Shown piece after piece: positions 8,381 to 18,102 of a stretch of 64,000 bases of DNA. How positions within the stretch are numbered: the first letter of the stretch is position 1; each line of letters starts with the position of its first letter. This DNA is from Bradyrhizobium sp. WSM1417. Lineage in GTDB: Bacteria; Pseudomonadota; Alphaproteobacteria; Rhizobiales; Xanthobacteraceae. The notes below the pieces were generated by a model. That model was not told the origin of the DNA. It saw only the letters and a list, made by a program, of their open reading frames with translations, and searched no databases. The position numbers and the translations under genes were made by a program. Where the stretch lies: NCBI RefSeq assembly GCF_000515415.1, contig NZ_KI911783.1:2780392-2844391 (forward strand), read 5' to 3'.

Positions 8381-9554
8381 GCGCATCGGGACCATCGCTG
8401 CGGCCCTTGCGCGGGCCCAGTCCGAGTTGATGAACCCCGAGAAGACGCTGACCGCGGTCATTCGGTCACCGTTCCCTCGGGAGGAAGATCGGACATTTCG
8501 GTATGCCTCGCTGGCAAGCGGACTGGAGATCGTCCGCAAGACGCTGAGCCAGCAGGAAATCGCCACCATCCAGACCACTCGGGTTGAGCAGCCTACCGGG
8601 CACATCCATCTCACGACCCTGCTGGCCCATGCATCCGGCGAGTGGATCTCGTCGGACTGGCCGGTCTGTGCCTCCAAGGACGTCGAGGCCCCACACCGGA
8701 TGGGGGCGGCGCTGACCTACGCCCGGCGCTATGCCCTGTTCGCTCTGGTCGGAATTGCCGGAGAGGACGATTTGGACGCGCCCGACACCCAGGCAGGACC
8801 TTTAGTGGCGGCCGAGCCACAAACCGCCTCAGGGACGAAAGGAAAGCCTCCCAAGAGCGTCTTGAACCGACCCCCAGTCCTGCCTCCTGAGCGCTCGGCG
8901 GAATTGCTGAACCGGCTACTGGCCGAGCTCGCCACCCAGGTGGACGGGGAGGGCCAGGGCGGCCTCCTTGCTTGGGCCAAAGCAACCCTCCCCCTCAAGA
9001 ACAGGCTTCGGGAAGCGGATGCGAGAGCTTTGGAGGCCGCTTATGCGGGCAGGCTTGCGGAGCCAACCGGGGCGGGCGCCGATCTCCAGGTCCATCTAAC
9101 TTCGCCAGCGGAGGAGGCTGATTCCGACCCGCCAATGCCGCCGGATCTAAGGCTGCGTGCCACCGAACCACATCACCGGTTTGCGGATCCAGGCGGCAGC
9201 CTTGCTTTCCCAAAGGAGCCGCCTCGGAAACGAAGCAAGGCACATCTCAGTTTCGTCCGGGGATTGCCGTGTCTCATCTGTAAGCGGACGCCGGTCGATG
9301 CGCACCATCTCAAATTCGCGCAACCGCGTGCGCTTGGGCGGAAGGTCAGCGACGAGTTTACCGTTCCTTTGTGTCGGCCCCACCATCAGGCTCTGCACCG
9401 GCAAGGTAATGAAAAGGCATGGTGGGCGGACATGCAGGTCGATCCGCTGCTTGCTGCGAGGGATCTCTGGGCCACCAGCCCAGTTCATGAGACTGGGAGC
9501 GCACCACCGTCATACTCAGAAACACCGAGTGCGCTGGAGGCACCGCCAAGATGA
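8364..9554 (+). CDS. ERF-family single-strand annealing protein with C-terminal zinc/HNH-like domain
   Basis: 396 aa from the ATG at 8364 (AGAGG upstream), overlapping the end of the YqaJ frame. Residues about 10-140 are the ERF recombinase domain ([46 protein letters not shown]), which anneals single strands during phage recombination. A Pro/Ala-rich linker follows. Residues about 300-375 form a Cys/His-rich unit: CLIC, AHHL, PLCRPHH and [12 protein letters not shown], resembling DUF968 or P1 Ref-like HNH folds. The combination suggests annealing plus end or branch processing in one chain. The ERF assignment is firm; nuclease activity of the tail is inferred from spacing only. Confidence 0.82.
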   Translation: MHQSSERIGTIAAALARAQSELMNPEKTLTAVIRSPFPREEDRTFRYASLASGLEIVRKTLSQQEIATIQTTRVEQPTGHIHLTTLLAHASGEWISSDWPVCASKDVEAPHRMGAALTYARRYALFALVGIAGEDDLDAPDTQAGPLVAAEPQTASGTKGKPPKSVLNRPPVLPPERSAELLNRLLAELATQVDGEGQGGLLAWAKATLPLKNRLREADARALEAAYAGRLAEPTGAGADLQVHLTSPAEEADSDPPMPPDLRLRATEPHHRFADPGGSLAFPKEPPRKRSKAHLSFVRGLPCLICKRTPVDAHHLKFAQPRALGRKVSDEFTVPLCRPHHQALHRQGNEKAWWADMQVDPLLAARDLWATSPVHETGSAPPSYSETPSALEAPPR

Positions 9555-10120
9555 ACGCGCCGTTCCAAATCGCACTACGCCCGAGTTACGTTGCGCCAGA
9601 GGAGCTGGAAGTCCTGCGACCTGAGCCTCTATTGTTGCCCGGAGAAAGCCGCGAACAGTACGACGCGCTCCAGCGCATTGTTCTCGGAGACATCGCGCCG
9701 AGATCCGCCATCGAGTGCTTGCTGGCGTTCGACGTAGCGGAGCTGTCCTGGGAAATTCGCCGCTACCGGTCGCTGCGTCACAAGCTGCTGGAGGCCTTTC
9801 GGCATCGAGCGGTCGAAAGGGCGTTGAGCCAAATTGATCTTGTCGGTATCGACGACCGCACAAAGCAGCTCGCAAGAGCGCATATCGCAAAGAATGTGGT
9901 GGACTGGCGAGTCAATCCTAAAGCTGCGGCTGAAATCGACCGTCGCCTCTTGGCGTACGGCTTCGATCAAACATCTATCAGTATGGAAGTCTATTTGCAG
10001 GTCCGCGAGCAATACGCTTTCTTTGAGGGGCTGATCAATTCAGCCTCTCTCCATCGTTTCAACCTGCTCCGCGAAATTACTCGGGGGCGATTTGCTAAGA
10101 CAGCAAATCTGGCGCGGTGA
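9551..10120 (+). CDS. Hypothetical helical protein, translationally coupled to the ERF gene
   Basis: 189 aa. Its ATG overlaps the ERF stop (ATGA), implying coupling. The N-terminus has the pattern [20 protein letters not shown], and the middle is [21 protein letters not shown], both seen in Bradyrhizobium hypothetical proteins that also associate with STGP-R-GK proteins such as the one at 6838-7263. Predicted mostly alpha-helical and cytoplasmic. No enzymatic motif is visible. It ends the island: beyond it the content changes to unrelated genes. Confidence 0.7.
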   Translation: MNAPFQIALRPSYVAPEELEVLRPEPLLLPGESREQYDALQRIVLGDIAPRSAIECLLAFDVAELSWEIRRYRSLRHKLLEAFRHRAVERALSQIDLVGIDDRTKQLARAHIAKNVVDWRVNPKAAAEIDRRLLAYGFDQTSISMEVYLQVREQYAFFEGLINSASLHRFNLLREITRGRFAKTANLAR

Positions 10121-10501
10121 AAGGAAGGCTGCAGGCAAAGTACGCAAGTCAAGATTAGGCGCAACGTAATCTTGTGCCGTCGAGAGCAGAAGAGCGGTCA
10201 CATCTATGGTCTGTTCGGCCGCACTGCGACATATCTCCGGCGCGATGCGCCGACCAGCACGTAGAACGCCAATTCGAGTTGAGCGCTTTTGCCGCGCAAG
10301 CTCCGTCACGAGCACTAACCTCTCATGATCGATCTGCGCCGTTTAGCCCGCACTTTTTTGCGGTCCGCCACGCCAGCAAAAGCAAGTGGCATGGTGAGAA
10401 CCTTTCCTCGGTTAACCGAGGATTGAGAAACTCGCCCGAAGGCCTTGCGAAGGCTGATTCTCCGCGGCACAATTAGAAATTGATCAAGGCGCGAGATTTT
10501 T
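10121..10501. other. Intergenic stretch closing the phage-like island
   Basis: 381 bases without a convincing gene; open frames here lack ribosome sites and have skewed composition. A partial inverted repeat (CTCGGTTAACCGAG, 10407-10420) is present. No tRNA or attachment-site duplication was recognised by eye. Confidence 0.4.
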
Positions 10502-11242
10502 ATGAGGCGGCCGAGCATTGCGGAAACTCTATCACTCTATCTGCACCGCGCAAAGGTGGTGCATGCGGAGTTCGGCTTTCGGGAGTTAATCGGTCGCGTG
10601 CTTAGGCGACTGGGCTTCCAGGACCGGGCGATAGCTGCTTGGCGAAAGCAGAAGATGGAGGCAGACGTCAATTTTGACCAACGCTTTGGTACGGATACAG
10701 GAGGAGTGCAAAACCTCGCAGGCCAGGGTGGCATCGTTGGCGAGAATGCAAAGCATGGCCTTGCGCACATCGCGACCGAGCCAGCGCAATTCAGTCAGAT
10801 AATGCAGATGCTTGATCTGCCGCTTTCAGAGTTCACTTTCGTCGATCTTGGCTGTGGCAAGGGCAGAGCCCTAATCCTTGCCGCACAATTTCCATTCAAG
10901 GCGATCATTGGAGTGGATTTCGTGCCGTCGTTCGTTGAAGCCGCTCGCAAGAACGTCAGTGTTGCAGCTGCCCAAGGACTACGAGGGGACATACAGGTCT
11001 TAGTCGGAGACGCAGCGCAGTTTGTTCTGCCTTCCGGGGCAGCGCTCGTGTACCTCTACAATCCATTCGATTCACACGTGGTCCGGAAAGTTGCCTTGCA
11101 CCTGCGGGCTTCCTACGAAAGCGATCGCCGTCCAATTTTCATCGTCTACTCCAATCCCGTTCACATACACGAGTTTACAAGCTGCGGCTGGCAGCCTGTA
11201 ATTCAAGGCAGCGGGTGGGTAGCCTTTAATTATCTCGACTGA
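10502..11242 (+). CDS. Class I SAM-dependent methyltransferase
   Basis: 246 aa. The Rossmann motif I is clear (FVDLGCGKGRALILAA, about residues 112-127), followed by the acidic end of strand 2 (IIGVDFVPSFVEAARKN) and a post-motif segment (LVYLYNPFD). The N-terminal 100 residues are basic and helical. Related rhizobial proteins sit near polysaccharide genes, so a sugar or small-molecule substrate is possible, but nothing in the sequence fixes it. It is separated from the phage-like island by a non-coding gap and precedes the DUF535 gene in the same direction with an 83-base gap. Confidence 0.75.
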   Translation: MRRPSIAETLSLYLHRAKVVHAEFGFRELIGRVLRRLGFQDRAIAAWRKQKMEADVNFDQRFGTDTGGVQNLAGQGGIVGENAKHGLAHIATEPAQFSQIMQMLDLPLSEFTFVDLGCGKGRALILAAQFPFKAIIGVDFVPSFVEAARKNVSVAAAQGLRGDIQVLVGDAAQFVLPSGAALVYLYNPFDSHVVRKVALHLRASYESDRRPIFIVYSNPVHIHEFTSCGWQPVIQGSGWVAFNYLD

Positions 11243-11325
11243 AAATCACACTCTGTGTCTCAGGAGAACTGCGCTCTCAAGAATTTCGCGCTGTTGCTTC
11301 ATATTTTTCAACTGCCAGGCGACGC

Positions 11326-12783
11326 ATGTTCTCTTATTTTTTCTCACGAATAGCTCATACGAAGATTGTGAGCAGCCTCGCGCTCGGCCTCGCAATTCTA
11401 AGGCACGCCCATCTTCTGAAACGGATGCTATTCGCGCGGCGAGCTAGTGCGCTCGGTCGCTATCTTCGCGTTCGCCCGGAGATCATCGAGATCGTTTACG
11501 GTCGATTCATTTCCGCGAACTGGGATGCTGCAACGAAACTCAATACCGCGATAAGCCATGTCGAAACGGTCGAGGCAATTGGAGGGGCGCTAGGTGCAGA
11601 GGCGGACATTGTCACCGATCTGATCGAGCTGCCCGAGGGTTCTGGTTACAGGATCAGTCTTGATCAGCCGCGATGGTTGCTTAGAGAAGGTCAGCTCGCC
11701 TTGAGTCTGTGGGGAGGCCCTGACCGGATCTTCAGTGTTAGCTTCTCGTTGCGGGCGGATGCAGCTGGACTAAATGCTTTCATCGGGGGAATTCAGGGGC
11801 GACGGCAGGTTGAGGGTGAGGAGGATGTTCTCGAGCGCTATAGGCGTTTCACAAAATGTGCCCATGGTGTTCGCCCTAGAGATTTCATCCTTGAGGTCTT
11901 CAAGGTGTTCTGCAAGGTCATTGGCGTTGACCACATTCTAGCCGTAGCGCAAGCCAACCATCCCCTTTCCGGAAAGAGTGACGGATTTTCACTGGCTTAT
12001 GATGAGATTTGGCAGGAGCGCGGCGGCCAATATGATGGTCATGGATTTTACGCCTTGCCCATTGGTTTTTCGACCAAGGCAGAAGATGAGATTCCGGCCA
12101 AGAAGAGGAGTCAATATCGAAAGCGTAGCGCAATGTTTGCGGATATTGAGGACCGATTGTCCGAACGCCTGGTGAAGCAGCGCTTGGAGAGGCCCCGCCC
12201 TGCAGCTGAGCTTCAGCAAGGTGACGTAAGGAGCCTGGATACACTGCTGCGGTTTCTGGCTTACGCAGGCGCAATATTCGTTTTAGCGTCCACGAACTTC
12301 ATGGGCGGGACCTGGATTGGATTTGCGGTTGGCTTGGCTTTCGTCCATGCGACCTACTGGATGCTGAAGGGGAATATCCCCGAGCGAGCTGGCGAGCGAA
12401 TAAGGACACTGGCTCGACTCAGGCGGAGCCCTATAGCTGTTCGTGCAGGAGTAGCGATAGCCATTCTCGCCTTGGGATTGGCCGTTGATGTCCAATTGGA
12501 TGCGGACAGAGCGCTGGGAAGAATCTTCAAACTCTATTTCATCCTTGTGTTCGTAAGTTCTCTTTGTCTCGGAACGCGTGTCACCTTAGTTGTCGGTGCG
12601 GTTTGTCTTGTGGCTCTTAATTTTCTGCACCTACCACCACGATACAGCTTTGCGATCTCGAATTGGCAAGAGGCCCTGGATCTGCTGACGTTCGGCGCTA
12701 TGGCAGCCCTAGTTCTGGTGATACCTCGACTCTTGCTCGCTTCCATCGAGCTGGGCGCGCTCAAGCGCCGGCGCATTAGATAG
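11326..12783 (+). CDS. DUF535 (VirK/YbjX-like) protein fused to a C-terminal membrane domain
   Basis: 485 aa. Residues about 60-285 match the VirK/YbjX pattern: LSLWGGPDRIFSVSFSL, YRRFTKCAHGVRPRDFILE, LAVAQANHPL, YDEIWQERGG, FYALPI and KKRSQYRKR. Ordinary family members stop soon after. Here another 180 residues add about six hydrophobic segments (residues 305-470), including LALGLAVDVQLDA and FKLYFILVFVSSLCLG, in a layout reminiscent of the DUF4118/KdpD-type four-helix module. VirK/YbjX proteins are linked to envelope stress and virulence in enterics, but the biochemistry is unknown. The fusion would anchor the DUF535 unit to the inner membrane. Confidence 0.7.
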   Translation: MFSYFFSRIAHTKIVSSLALGLAILRHAHLLKRMLFARRASALGRYLRVRPEIIEIVYGRFISANWDAATKLNTAISHVETVEAIGGALGAEADIVTDLIELPEGSGYRISLDQPRWLLREGQLALSLWGGPDRIFSVSFSLRADAAGLNAFIGGIQGRRQVEGEEDVLERYRRFTKCAHGVRPRDFILEVFKVFCKVIGVDHILAVAQANHPLSGKSDGFSLAYDEIWQERGGQYDGHGFYALPIGFSTKAEDEIPAKKRSQYRKRSAMFADIEDRLSERLVKQRLERPRPAAELQQGDVRSLDTLLRFLAYAGAIFVLASTNFMGGTWIGFAVGLAFVHATYWMLKGNIPERAGERIRTLARLRRSPIAVRAGVAIAILALGLAVDVQLDADRALGRIFKLYFILVFVSSLCLGTRVTLVVGAVCLVALNFLHLPPRYSFAISNWQEALDLLTFGAMAALVLVIPRLLLASIELGALKRRRIR

Positions 12784-12886
12784 GGCTTTCAGCCACATGA
12801 GGCAGCTTAGCTAGCACTCCCACCGTTCGGGATGGCCTTGGAGCTTGGATGTCTGTTGGTCTGGGCGTCCAGTTAGGGGAACTTGT

Positions 12887-13132
12887 ATGCGTCGCTATCT
12901 GAGCGGCGAGGATCACGATCAACGTGCCTACGATTTCAACGATTTAAAAGCTGAGTGGGTACTGCAAGACCTGCCTGAGAGCACGCCAATTGCCGGTCGT
13001 GATGACTCCAATGCAATCGCGACGGCCAATTCTCAAGAGATGCTGGCCGCAAGCGTTGCCGCGCGTGTGCTTCGCGACAGTAAAATCGACTTCCTCCAGA
13101 TGTGTGTCCGCTTCCAGGCCGGTAAGCGCTGA
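12887..13132 (+). CDS. Small hypothetical protein
   Basis: 81 aa from the ATG at 12887 with AGGGGA seven bases upstream. The sequence is acidic and soluble (MRRYLSGEDHDQRAYDFNDL at the start, helical ARVLRDSKIDFLQM later). No family was recognised. It precedes a PEP-CTERM gene by 64 bases and could be cotranscribed with it. Confidence 0.45.
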   Translation: MRRYLSGEDHDQRAYDFNDLKAEWVLQDLPESTPIAGRDDSNAIATANSQEMLAASVAARVLRDSKIDFLQMCVRFQAGKR

Positions 13133-13196
13133 ACCGCCCTCATCCATTGACACGTTACGGAACATGCCGGACATTGAGTGCATAAGGAGTAGCGTG

Positions 13197-13892
13197 ATGA
13201 ATTTATTATCCCGAAGCCTTTTAGTCCTGCTTGCCGGCTTGGCCTCGCCATCGATTGCGTTGGCTCTCCCAATCGTAGCAGTCGGAGATACGTTCACCGG
13301 AACGATACGGATCGATCCGTCGACCCCTTGTTCGTCCTGCAGCGTTTCGAGTTCGACTGTCTATGAAACGTTCAGCAACGCGGGATCCATCTCCGTTGAT
13401 CTAGCAGGCAACCACTTTACGGGTAGCTCACTGTACATCGAAGTCTCCTATGACAATACGCCCAATGGGCAACTTGGCCAATGGGCGGGATATACGCCAA
13501 CGCTCAGCGGCGGGATTCAGGTTCTGCTAGACGGGCCATATCGTTCCACTTCGATCCTGCCTTTGGACCTAACGCAGTATCAGCCGTTGCCTCCAATCGA
13601 CCAGATATCTTTCAACGAGGCGGACTCGACAGGCGCGCAGTATAGCTATGCTGGTAATTTTACGTCGCTGACGAAGCTCGACGGGCTAGGCAACTTCGCC
13701 TTTGAAGGCACCGTTACCCAATTCGAAGTCTTCTCCTCGGCAGTTCCGGAGGCTTCCACTTGGGTGATGATGATTATTGGTTTCCCAGGCATTGGATTCC
13801 TTGCCCTTCGCCGCCGGATCCTAATGACGTCGGACGCTACCTGGCCCTTGCAGACCTCAATTCTGGCGACAAGAAACTGCCTTCGGAGTTAG
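13197..13892 (+). CDS. PEP-CTERM protein with variant PEA motif
   Basis: 231 aa from the ATG at 13197 (AAGGAG seven bases upstream). A signal peptide (LLSRSLLVLLAGLASPSIALA) leads to a secreted beta-rich body containing a CSSC pair. The sorting tail reads VPEASTWVMMIIGFPGIGF followed by LRRR: the second proline of PEP is Ala and the usual WA is WV. After the basic residues the frame continues about 25 residues farther than usual, suggesting an altered stop. Processing by the exosortase is plausible but may be impaired. Confidence 0.8.
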   Translation: MNLLSRSLLVLLAGLASPSIALALPIVAVGDTFTGTIRIDPSTPCSSCSVSSSTVYETFSNAGSISVDLAGNHFTGSSLYIEVSYDNTPNGQLGQWAGYTPTLSGGIQVLLDGPYRSTSILPLDLTQYQPLPPIDQISFNEADSTGAQYSYAGNFTSLTKLDGLGNFAFEGTVTQFEVFSSAVPEASTWVMMIIGFPGIGFLALRRRILMTSDATWPLQTSILATRNCLRS

Positions 13893-13927
13893 CTCGTGGC
13901 GCGCCTTGTCGCCTGAGGATTGAAGCA

Positions 13928-16900
13928 TCATTCCGCTGGTACGACGGTCTTATCGGGCGACCGCCGCAGCCGGTCGATCAAAAGATAGATCACCGGCGTC
14001 GTGTAGAGGGTGAGGATCTGAGAGACGAACAGCCCGCCGATGATGGTGATGCCGAGCGGGCGGCGAAGCTCGGTGCCGGGGCCTGTCGCGATCACGAGAG
14101 GAATGCCGGCGAACAATGCCGCCATCGTCGTCATCAGGATCGGGCGGAAGCGCGCCTGGCAGGCCTCGAAGATCGCCTCCGCCGAAGACAGGCCACGCTG
14201 GCGTTCGGCATCGAGCGCGAAATCCACCATCATGATGCCGTTCTTCTTGACGATGCCGATCAACAGGATGATGCCTACGAAGGCGATCACCGTCAGCGGC
14301 GTATTGGTGAGCTGCAAGGCCAGCAGCGCGCCGAGGCCCGCCGAGGGCAGCGTCGAGATGATCGTGAGCGGATGGGCGAGGCTCTCATAGAGCACGCCGA
14401 GCACGATATACATCGCCACCAGCGCGCCCAGGATCAGGAGCGGCTGGCGGCCGCTGGTCTTGGCGAAATCGCCGGCATTGCCGTCAAAGCTGCCGCGGAT
14501 GCCTTCCGGCATATGCAGTTCCTCGACCGCGCGCTGGATGTTCTGCGTCGCTGCTTGGAGCGGCACGTCAGGCAACAGGTTAAAGGACACCGTGGTCGAT
14601 GGGAACGATTGCGAATGGTGGACGGCGAGTGCGGCGACCCCCCGCGTCGCATGCACCACGGCAGACAGCGGCACCTGTACGCCGCCCGAACCGGCGACAT
14701 AGATGCGGTCGAGGTTGGTGGGATCGACTTGAAACTTCGGGTCGATCTCCAGCACGATCATGTACTGGTTGCGCTGGGTGTAGATGGTCGAGATCTGCCG
14801 CTGCGAAAACGCGTTGTTCAACGCGTTGTCGATGTCCTGCACTTTGACGCCGAGCATCGATGCCTTTTTGCGGTCAATAGAGAGTGTCAGCTGTAAACCG
14901 TTCGGATCGCGATCGCTGGAGATGTCCGTAATCCCCACGACGGTTTCCAAACGCTTCGCGACGATAGGAGCCCATTGCTGCAACAGGCCGAGATCGGTGC
15001 TGGTGAGTGTATATTGGTAATTAGAGTCGCTTTGCCGTCCGCCGGCGCGCACATCCTGGGCGGCGAACATGAACAGGCGAATCCCGGCGACCGGATAGAG
15101 AGCGCGGCGCAATCGATCGATGACGCTTTCCGTGGAGACAAACCCGCGATGCTCAGGTGGTTTCAAGTTGATGAACATGGTGCCGCGGTTTGCGCCTTGG
15201 CCTCCTGGGCCCCCGCCGCTTCCGACAACTGAGCCGAGACCGGCCACGGCCGGATCGGCGAGAACAATGTCCGCGAGCTGTTGCTGCAAGCCCAGCATCG
15301 ATTGGAACGAGGTGTCCGCGGAGGCGCGCGTTGCACCGATGACGAAACCGGAATCGTCAGTCGGAAAATAGCCTTTCGGGACCTTGATATAGAGAGTAAC
15401 CGTCAAAGCGATGGTTGCGAAAAACACCAGCAATGTCAGGAATGGGAATTCGAGCGCGACGCCGAGGGTGCGGGTGTAGAACGAGACCGTACGCGACAAG
15501 AAGCCCTCGACGAGGCGGTCGAATAGTGTCGCGCTTCTGGAAGTGGTATGCCGGATGTAATGGGCGCAGATCATCGGCGTGACGGTCAGCGATACCAGAG
15601 TGGAGACGAGAATCGCGAACGTCAGCGTCAGTGTGAATTCTCGCAGCAGGCGGCCGACAATTCCATCCATAAAGATCAGTGGAGCGAAGGCAGCGACCAG
15701 CGAAAGGCTGATGGAGACTACAGTAAACCCAATTTGCCGCGCGCCTTCCTGCGCAGCCTGGAATGGTTGCATACCCAGCTCAAGATTGCGGTGCATGTTC
15801 TCGATCATGACGATGGCATCGTCGACCACAAAGCCAACCGAGATCGCAAGTGCCATCAGTGAGAGATTGTCGATCGAGAAGCCTGCGACCCACATACCGG
15901 CACTTGTTCCAGCAAGGGCGAGTGGCACCGAGACGCCGGCGGCGATCGTGGGCGGAAGCCGGCGCAGGAACACGAACACGACGATCATAACGAGGAACGC
16001 GGTTGCCAGTAGTGTCCATTGCATGTCCACCACGCTGGCACGGATTGTGCCGGTGCGATCGACGAGAGTGGAAATCTCGACCGCGGCTGGGATCCACTGC
16101 TTCAGCGCCGGGATAAGTGCTTTCACGCGGTCAACCGTGTCAATGACGTTGGCGTCGCCTTGTTTTCTGATCTCGATGAGGACGGCCGGCTGCTTGTTGA
16201 ACCAGGCAACCGAACGAACGTTTTTGACGGAGTCTTCGATTTCGGCGACGTCGGAGAGACGCACGAAATTACCGTTGGAGCTCTTGATGACGATGTCACG
16301 AAATTCCGTCGCCGTGCGCATCTGGCGATTGACCGACAAAGTCTCGCTTTGGTGCTCGCCATTGAAGATCCCGACGGGCCCAAGCGGATTGGCGTTGATC
16401 ACCGCGGTTCTGACGTTGTCGGTTGCGATCCCAGCGTTCGATAACGCCGTGGGGTTGAGCTGAATTCGCACCGCCGGCTGATCCGCCCCGCTGACCGTAA
16501 CATTTCCAACACCTGGCACCTGCGCGATGCGCTGCAGTAGTACGGTGTCGGCGACGTCGTAGAGAGCGCTGGTCGAGAGTGTCTTCGATGTAAGCGCGAG
16601 GACGTAAACCGGGGCGCCGGAGGTATTGGCCTTCCCAAAACGTGGCAAGGAAGGTAGGTCGCTCGGAAGATCGGGCACCGAGGCGTTGATTGCGGCTTGA
16701 ACGTCCCTCGCAGCGCGATCGAGGCTCCGACCGATGTCGAACTGAAGGAGCACGCTGGTCAGACCGAGCGTGCTGGTCGAGGTGATCTGGTTGACGCCCG
16801 CGATTTCGCCAAGCCGCCGCTCAAGCGGTGCGGCCACGGTGCTTGCCATGATGGAAGGATCTGCGCCGGGGCGAAACGCGTAAACGAAGATGGTGGGAAA

Positions 16901-17026
16901 ATCGACGTTCGGCACGGACGCCACCGGCAAGAACCTGTAAGCGACGATGCCAAGGAGCAGTAGCCCGATAGAAAGCAGTGTGGTGCCGACGGGGCGTCGA
17001 ATGAATGGTTGTGAGATCGACGGCAT
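13928..17026 (-). CDS. RND multidrug efflux inner-membrane pump (MdtB/MdtC-like)
   Basis: 1032 aa, the usual length for AcrB/MdtBC-type permeases. The start MPSISQPFIRRPVGTTLLS is the conserved cytoplasmic lead-in to TM1. Paired acidic residues of TM4 appear in GFVVDDAIVMIENM (about residues 397-410), and the late motif AALFAGIPLVIATGPGTELRRPLG sits near residue 970. Such pumps exchange protons for drugs or bile-salt-like compounds and need a membrane-fusion protein and an outer-membrane channel; neither is encoded next to it, so it is an orphan here or the partner lies elsewhere. It runs opposite to the PEP-CTERM gene, ending 35 bases from its stop. Confidence 0.93.
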   Translation of the reverse strand: MPSISQPFIRRPVGTTLLSIGLLLLGIVAYRFLPVASVPNVDFPTIFVYAFRPGADPSIMASTVAAPLERRLGEIAGVNQITSTSTLGLTSVLLQFDIGRSLDRAARDVQAAINASVPDLPSDLPSLPRFGKANTSGAPVYVLALTSKTLSTSALYDVADTVLLQRIAQVPGVGNVTVSGADQPAVRIQLNPTALSNAGIATDNVRTAVINANPLGPVGIFNGEHQSETLSVNRQMRTATEFRDIVIKSSNGNFVRLSDVAEIEDSVKNVRSVAWFNKQPAVLIEIRKQGDANVIDTVDRVKALIPALKQWIPAAVEISTLVDRTGTIRASVVDMQWTLLATAFLVMIVVFVFLRRLPPTIAAGVSVPLALAGTSAGMWVAGFSIDNLSLMALAISVGFVVDDAIVMIENMHRNLELGMQPFQAAQEGARQIGFTVVSISLSLVAAFAPLIFMDGIVGRLLREFTLTLTFAILVSTLVSLTVTPMICAHYIRHTTSRSATLFDRLVEGFLSRTVSFYTRTLGVALEFPFLTLLVFFATIALTVTLYIKVPKGYFPTDDSGFVIGATRASADTSFQSMLGLQQQLADIVLADPAVAGLGSVVGSGGGPGGQGANRGTMFINLKPPEHRGFVSTESVIDRLRRALYPVAGIRLFMFAAQDVRAGGRQSDSNYQYTLTSTDLGLLQQWAPIVAKRLETVVGITDISSDRDPNGLQLTLSIDRKKASMLGVKVQDIDNALNNAFSQRQISTIYTQRNQYMIVLEIDPKFQVDPTNLDRIYVAGSGGVQVPLSAVVHATRGVAALAVHHSQSFPSTTVSFNLLPDVPLQAATQNIQRAVEELHMPEGIRGSFDGNAGDFAKTSGRQPLLILGALVAMYIVLGVLYESLAHPLTIISTLPSAGLGALLALQLTNTPLTVIAFVGIILLIGIVKKNGIMMVDFALDAERQRGLSSAEAIFEACQARFRPILMTTMAALFAGIPLVIATGPGTELRRPLGITIIGGLFVSQILTLYTTPVIYLLIDRLRRSPDKTVVPAE

Positions 17027-17184
17027 CGCCTTTACGTCGCTACCTCACGGGTCAAAATTTCAGACGGCGCCGAGCCGTGCTTTTTGGTTGCTACGGTCCG
17101 GAATCGCCTGCCAGCAGTGCTTGTTCGCGCAATACCCGCAACCGGACCGGCGAACCTGTTTCGAAAGTTTCCGCCATTTGAGGT

Positions 17185-18102
17185 CTACTGACGATAGAAG
17201 TCGGCCTCGGCATTCCATGCCGCAACCTCGCTCCAATTGAATTCCGCTTCGTTGATCCTATCCACGTTAATGCGGGTCATAGGTTCGGTGAATTCAGTTT
17301 GTTGGAGCAATTCGATCGGGCAAGGCATGTCTAATCGGGCTTCCATTTCGCGAGCGAAACGTTGGGCAAACGCTCCTTGGCTTTCGACGTAGAAGGACGG
17401 ATTAGTGCGAACAATACCGTTCTTCGACGGCAAAAACTCGCAAAATCTAGCGTACGCGACGGCAAGCAGGTCAACGTGAATATTGTCGCGTACGTAGAGC
17501 GGGGTCTTAACGGAGGGCGTCTCACCCTTGTACCATGCTTGGATCAGGTAGTTGCAAAAACGGGGTTCTTCGAAGGGGCCGAACGGATTGGGAATGACAA
17601 ATTTCCCAAGACTGAAGCCCATGGTCTCGCTCAGGAAGCGGAAGTACTGCCAGGTCAGCCCCTTCGATAGCCCGTACGGCGAGAAGGCCCGCAGAGGCTC
17701 GTTGCCGGCGCCCTCATCCTGCTCGAAAATTGAGCCGGTTAGGATGACACCCGAAAGACCTTTGTCATTCAAGGTTCGAAGCGTCGTACTCAGATTGAGC
17801 ACGTTCTCGGATGTTGCGCGGAGTGCGTCGAAATTCGCGCTTCGGTAATCGTTTGTTTGTGATGCGTGATGACAGAACAGATTGAAGTGCCCCTGCGCCG
17901 CGACATCGAGGAAGCGTGCGGAACCGAAGGAACAATCGTGTACGACTTCAGCAACCTTGCTGAGTTTCGACACTCGCTGGCCACGAAGTCCCGAATAGTT
18001 GCTTGAGCGGAGAGGGGCGGTGACGCTGTGACCCCTTTCAGCCAGTGCTTTGGCAAACCAAAGCCCTGTGAAGGAACTAGCTCCAGTCAGCAGAATTCTC
18101 AC
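17185..18102 (-). CDS. NAD(P)-dependent SDR sugar epimerase/dehydratase
   Basis: 305 aa from a GTG at 18102 that overlaps the rfbC stop (GTGA), chosen because RILLTGASSFTG then begins the protein directly. This is the Rossmann NAD-binding motif of extended SDR enzymes. The catalytic Tyr-Lys is probably in YGLSKGLTWQ (near residue 150), after a Ser/Thr-containing LTGS. Members modify nucleotide-linked sugars by epimerisation, dehydration or reduction. It is the last gene of a four-gene operon with rfbF, another SDR and rfbC. The exact sugar cannot be named. Confidence 0.85.
   Translation of the reverse strand: MRILLTGASSFTGLWFAKALAERGHSVTAPLRSSNYSGLRGQRVSKLSKVAEVVHDCSFGSARFLDVAAQGHFNLFCHHASQTNDYRSANFDALRATSENVLNLSTTLRTLNDKGLSGVILTGSIFEQDEGAGNEPLRAFSPYGLSKGLTWQYFRFLSETMGFSLGKFVIPNPFGPFEEPRFCNYLIQAWYKGETPSVKTPLYVRDNIHVDLLAVAYARFCEFLPSKNGIVRTNPSFYVESQGAFAQRFAREMEARLDMPCPIELLQQTEFTEPMTRINVDRINEAEFNWSEVAAWNAEADFYRQ

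Noticed and set aside
13760..14896. 378-aa plus-strand frame inside the RND pump
   Set aside because: Composition (Arg/Asp/His-rich, few hydrophobic residues) marks it as the antisense shadow of the pump gene.
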